Shown here: positions 6,651 to 7,603 of the stretch, one piece after another
How the letters are laid out: every line of letters starts with the position of its first letter
Position numbering within the stretch: the stretch's first letter is position 1
DNA from: Candidatus Altarchaeota archaeon
Lineage (GTDB): Archaea; Altiarchaeota; Altiarchaeia; IMC4; SCGC-AAA252-I15
Assembly: GCA_018815265.1 (NCBI GenBank)
Contig: JAHIYG010000180.1
Coordinates: 1 to 7,603 of the forward strand
Length of the DNA: 7,603 nucleotides
Direction: 5' to 3'
Notes under the pieces: generated by a model
What the model was told of the DNA's origin: nothing
What the model saw: the letters and a program-made list of their open reading frames with translations, nothing else
Databases searched by the model: none
Position numbers and translations under genes: made by a program

Positions 6651-6677
6651 GGTGGTTGAAGTTAAAAGAGGTCAAGG

Positions 6678-6691
6678 AGAACATTTAAATA
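6678..6691 (+). promoter_or_regulatory. Candidate archaeal BRE and TATA box for the ferredoxin-reductase operon or a leader RNA
   Basis: TTTAAATA (6684-6691) is an exact match to the archaeal TATA consensus TTTAWATA. The six bases before it, AGAACA, fit the BRE consensus RNWAAW at five of six positions. The predicted transcription start is near 6714, giving a leader of about 140 nt before the ferredoxin ATG. Because ATTTAAAT is palindromic, the same box could also serve the minus strand. Confidence 0.5.
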
Positions 6692-6729
6692 TCACCCCTT
6701 ACATATACATTCTACTTTACAATCTACAA

Positions 6730-6749
6730 CTGCACCCTGAAGGATGCAG
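6730..6749 (+). other. Hairpin in the predicted ferredoxin-operon leader
   Basis: CTGCACCC (6730-6737) pairs with GGATGCAG (6742-6749) around a TGAA loop: five base pairs, one C-A mismatch, then two more pairs. A second TGCAG follows at 6755-6759. It could be a leader structure or part of a small RNA. No U-run follows, so it does not look like a terminator. I recognise no known RNA family. Confidence 0.4.
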
Positions 6750-6761
6750 TTTCTTGCAGAC

Positions 6762-6788
6762 ACGAAAAATGCTAGCTAAACGAAAAAT
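6762..6788 (+). repeat. 9-bp direct repeats flanking a GCTAGC palindrome
   Basis: ACGAAAAAT occurs at 6762-6770 and again at 6780-6788, 18 bases apart, with the palindrome GCTAGC (6771-6776) between them. The position, within 95 bases upstream of the ferredoxin start, suits an operator. Alternatively, the second copy with its following ATT could be a weak promoter element. Confidence 0.5.
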
Positions 6789-6854
6789 ATTGGGGGTGGA
6801 AAACACGGTTCTTTGGCAGTCTTAAGAGTGCCATATTAACCCCAAGTGTATACA

Positions 6855-7025
6855 ATGAAGGTCAATAAAGCCAAATGCCTATACTGCGGAGGATGCGTTG
6901 GCATATGCCCTACCCAAGCCCTTGAATTAGATGAGACTATCCTAAGGGTTGATGAGGGAAAATGCACGAAATGCGGTTTATGCGTTAAATTCTGCCCAGT
7001 AGGCGCCATAAGGAGGGATGAATAG
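6855..7025 (+). CDS. 2[4Fe-4S] ferredoxin
   Basis: This short protein of 56 residues begins at ATG 6855 (MKVNKAKCLYCGGC). It holds two classic cluster motifs, each CxxCxxCxxxCP: C8, C11, C14, C18-P19 and C37, C40, C43, C47-P48. All eight ligands are present and the length is normal for a bacterial-type 2[4Fe-4S] ferredoxin. It should be a soluble cytoplasmic low-potential electron carrier. Its stop (TAG) shares one base with the start of the reductase gene, so the two are co-translated. In Methanosarcina acetivorans, a ferredoxin encoded beside the geranylgeranyl reductase is reported to be needed for full reduction of lipid chains in a heterologous host (established knowledge). By analogy this protein probably supplies electrons to its neighbour. 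No strong ribosome site precedes the ATG, so the start rests on protein length and the first cluster motif. Confidence 0.93.
   Translation: MKVNKAKCLYCGGCVGICPTQALELDETILRVDEGKCTKCGLCVKFCPVGAIRRDE
7010..7016 (+). promoter_or_regulatory. Ribosome-binding site of the reductase gene, within the ferredoxin coding end
   Basis: AAGGAGG ends eight bases before the GTG at 7025. It lies in the last codons of the ferredoxin gene and, with the TAGTG stop/start overlap, fixes the GTG start and suggests translational coupling. Confidence 0.75.
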
Positions 7026-7603
7026 TGAGGGAGGAACACGTTGACGTTGTTGTCGTGGGTGCCGGCCCTGCAGGCTCTGTAGCAGCACTTAAATTGGCTG
7101 AAAAAGGCTTGAAAGTCCTTGTATTGGAGAAACGGCAGGAGATTGGAGCGCCGAAAAGATGCGCTGAAGGAATCTCATACGAGCAGCTGGTTAAAATGGA
7201 GATAAAACCCAACCCAAAATGGGCTCCACAAAAGATTATAGGTACAATCCTGTATACTCCAAAGATGAAGGAAGTCAATGTTACCCTCCCTGGCATCATG
7301 GGTTATGTCCTAGAGCGCAAAGTATTTGAAAAGCACCTTGCAACAATGGCGATAAATGCAGGCGCCAGGTACATGGTCAAAACCATGGTCACCGATGTCA
7401 TAAAAGAGGGCAACAAAGTAGTTGGAGTCACCGCAAACCACATGGGGGATGAGTGGAAGGTATTTTCAAAGGTTGTAGTTGCAGCTGACGGAGTTGATTC
7501 CATGACTGCTAAAAAGGCAGGTATCGACACCCTAAACCACCTTAGAGACTACCATAGCGGATTCCAATATGAGATGGGAGGAGTCAAATGCGATGAGGAA
7601 AGA
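7025..7603 (+). CDS. Geranylgeranyl reductase-family FAD oxidoreductase (probable archaeal lipid double-bond reductase), C-terminus beyond window
   Basis: The frame gives 193 residues from GTG 7025 and remains open at the right edge; the family is usually about 400 residues, so roughly half is seen. The N-terminus is a Rossmann FAD-binding motif, VVVVGAGPAGS (G12, G14, G17), with the ribose-binding acid E35 in LVLEK. It is followed by PKRCAEG (C46), the cysteine-containing motif typical of archaeal geranylgeranyl reductases. YVLERKVFEKHLA (about 94-106) and VVVAADGVDS (about 150-159) are the other conserved flavoprotein motifs. Such enzymes hydrogenate the geranylgeranyl chains of digeranylgeranylglyceryl phospholipids to saturated phytanyl chains at the membrane surface, using reduced ferredoxin or another donor. 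The directly preceding ferredoxin gene, overlapping by one base, supports that role. The family also has paralogues acting on other polyprenyl groups, such as quinones or chlorophyll precursors, so the exact substrate is inferred. Confidence 0.92.
   Translation, partial: MREEHVDVVVVGAGPAGSVAALKLAEKGLKVLVLEKRQEIGAPKRCAEGISYEQLVKMEIKPNPKWAPQKIIGTILYTPKMKEVNVTLPGIMGYVLERKVFEKHLATMAINAGARYMVKTMVTDVIKEGNKVVGVTANHMGDEWKVFSKVVVAADGVDSMTAKKAGIDTLNHLRDYHSGFQYEMGGVKCDEER

Noticed and set aside
6744..6779. Eleven-codon mini-ORF (MQFLADTKNAS) in the predicted ferredoxin leader, a possible upstream leader peptide.
   Set aside because: AAGG directly abuts the ATG with no usable spacing, and the frame shows no attenuation-type codon run.
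6985..7299. Open minus-strand frame opposite the reductase gene, and a neighbour at 7303-7530.
   Set aside because: The plus strand encodes unmistakable FAD-binding and reductase motifs; the opposite frames are shadows with no recognisable features or ribosome site.
1..7603. Search for CRISPR arrays, tRNA or rRNA genes, insertion sequences and integration sites.
   Set aside because: I saw no repeat-spacer pattern, tRNA-like fold, transposase motif or terminal repeats; gene content and packing look chromosomal.

Overview
The window looks archaeal. The right end carries a 2[4Fe-4S] ferredoxin followed by a geranylgeranyl reductase-family flavoprotein, the pair that saturates isoprenoid ether-lipid chains in Archaea. 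The intergenic DNA has an exact archaeal TATA box (TTTAAATA) with a near-match BRE. Several genes use GTG or TTG starts behind G-rich Shine-Dalgarno sequences. I cannot name the species; a euryarchaeote-like lineage with moderate GC is plausible.

Positions 1-6622 (minus strand) hold one tightly packed array of six genes. Read 5' to 3' they are: a single-span membrane-anchored coiled-coil protein (5915-6622); a three-span membrane protein with a Gly-rich tail ending in a CxxC module (4996-5913); a MoxR-type AAA+ ATPase (3898-4959); a DUF58 protein with a von Willebrand factor A (VWA) fold (3008-3886); a BatA-like membrane VWA protein (1063-3015); and a second membrane VWA protein cut by the left edge (1-1066). 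Neighbouring genes overlap or lie at most 36 nt apart, so co-transcription is very likely.

MoxR plus DUF58 plus BatA-like VWA proteins is the core of the widespread MoxR/Bat module, thought to act as a chaperone or assembly machine using metal-ion-dependent (MIDAS) VWA domains. Here MoxR and DUF58 should be cytoplasmic, with the two VWA proteins displaying their domains outside the membrane. The two leading genes are not ones I recognise from the standard module and are the most novel part. The only cysteines in the four predicted membrane proteins, as far as visible, are the CxxC pair of the 305-residue protein.

Positions 6623-6854 are a divergent intergenic region with promoter candidates both ways, a hairpin and a pair of 9-bp direct repeats. 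Positions 6855-7603 (plus strand) hold the ferredoxin and the reductase, overlapping by one base; the reductase runs off the right edge.
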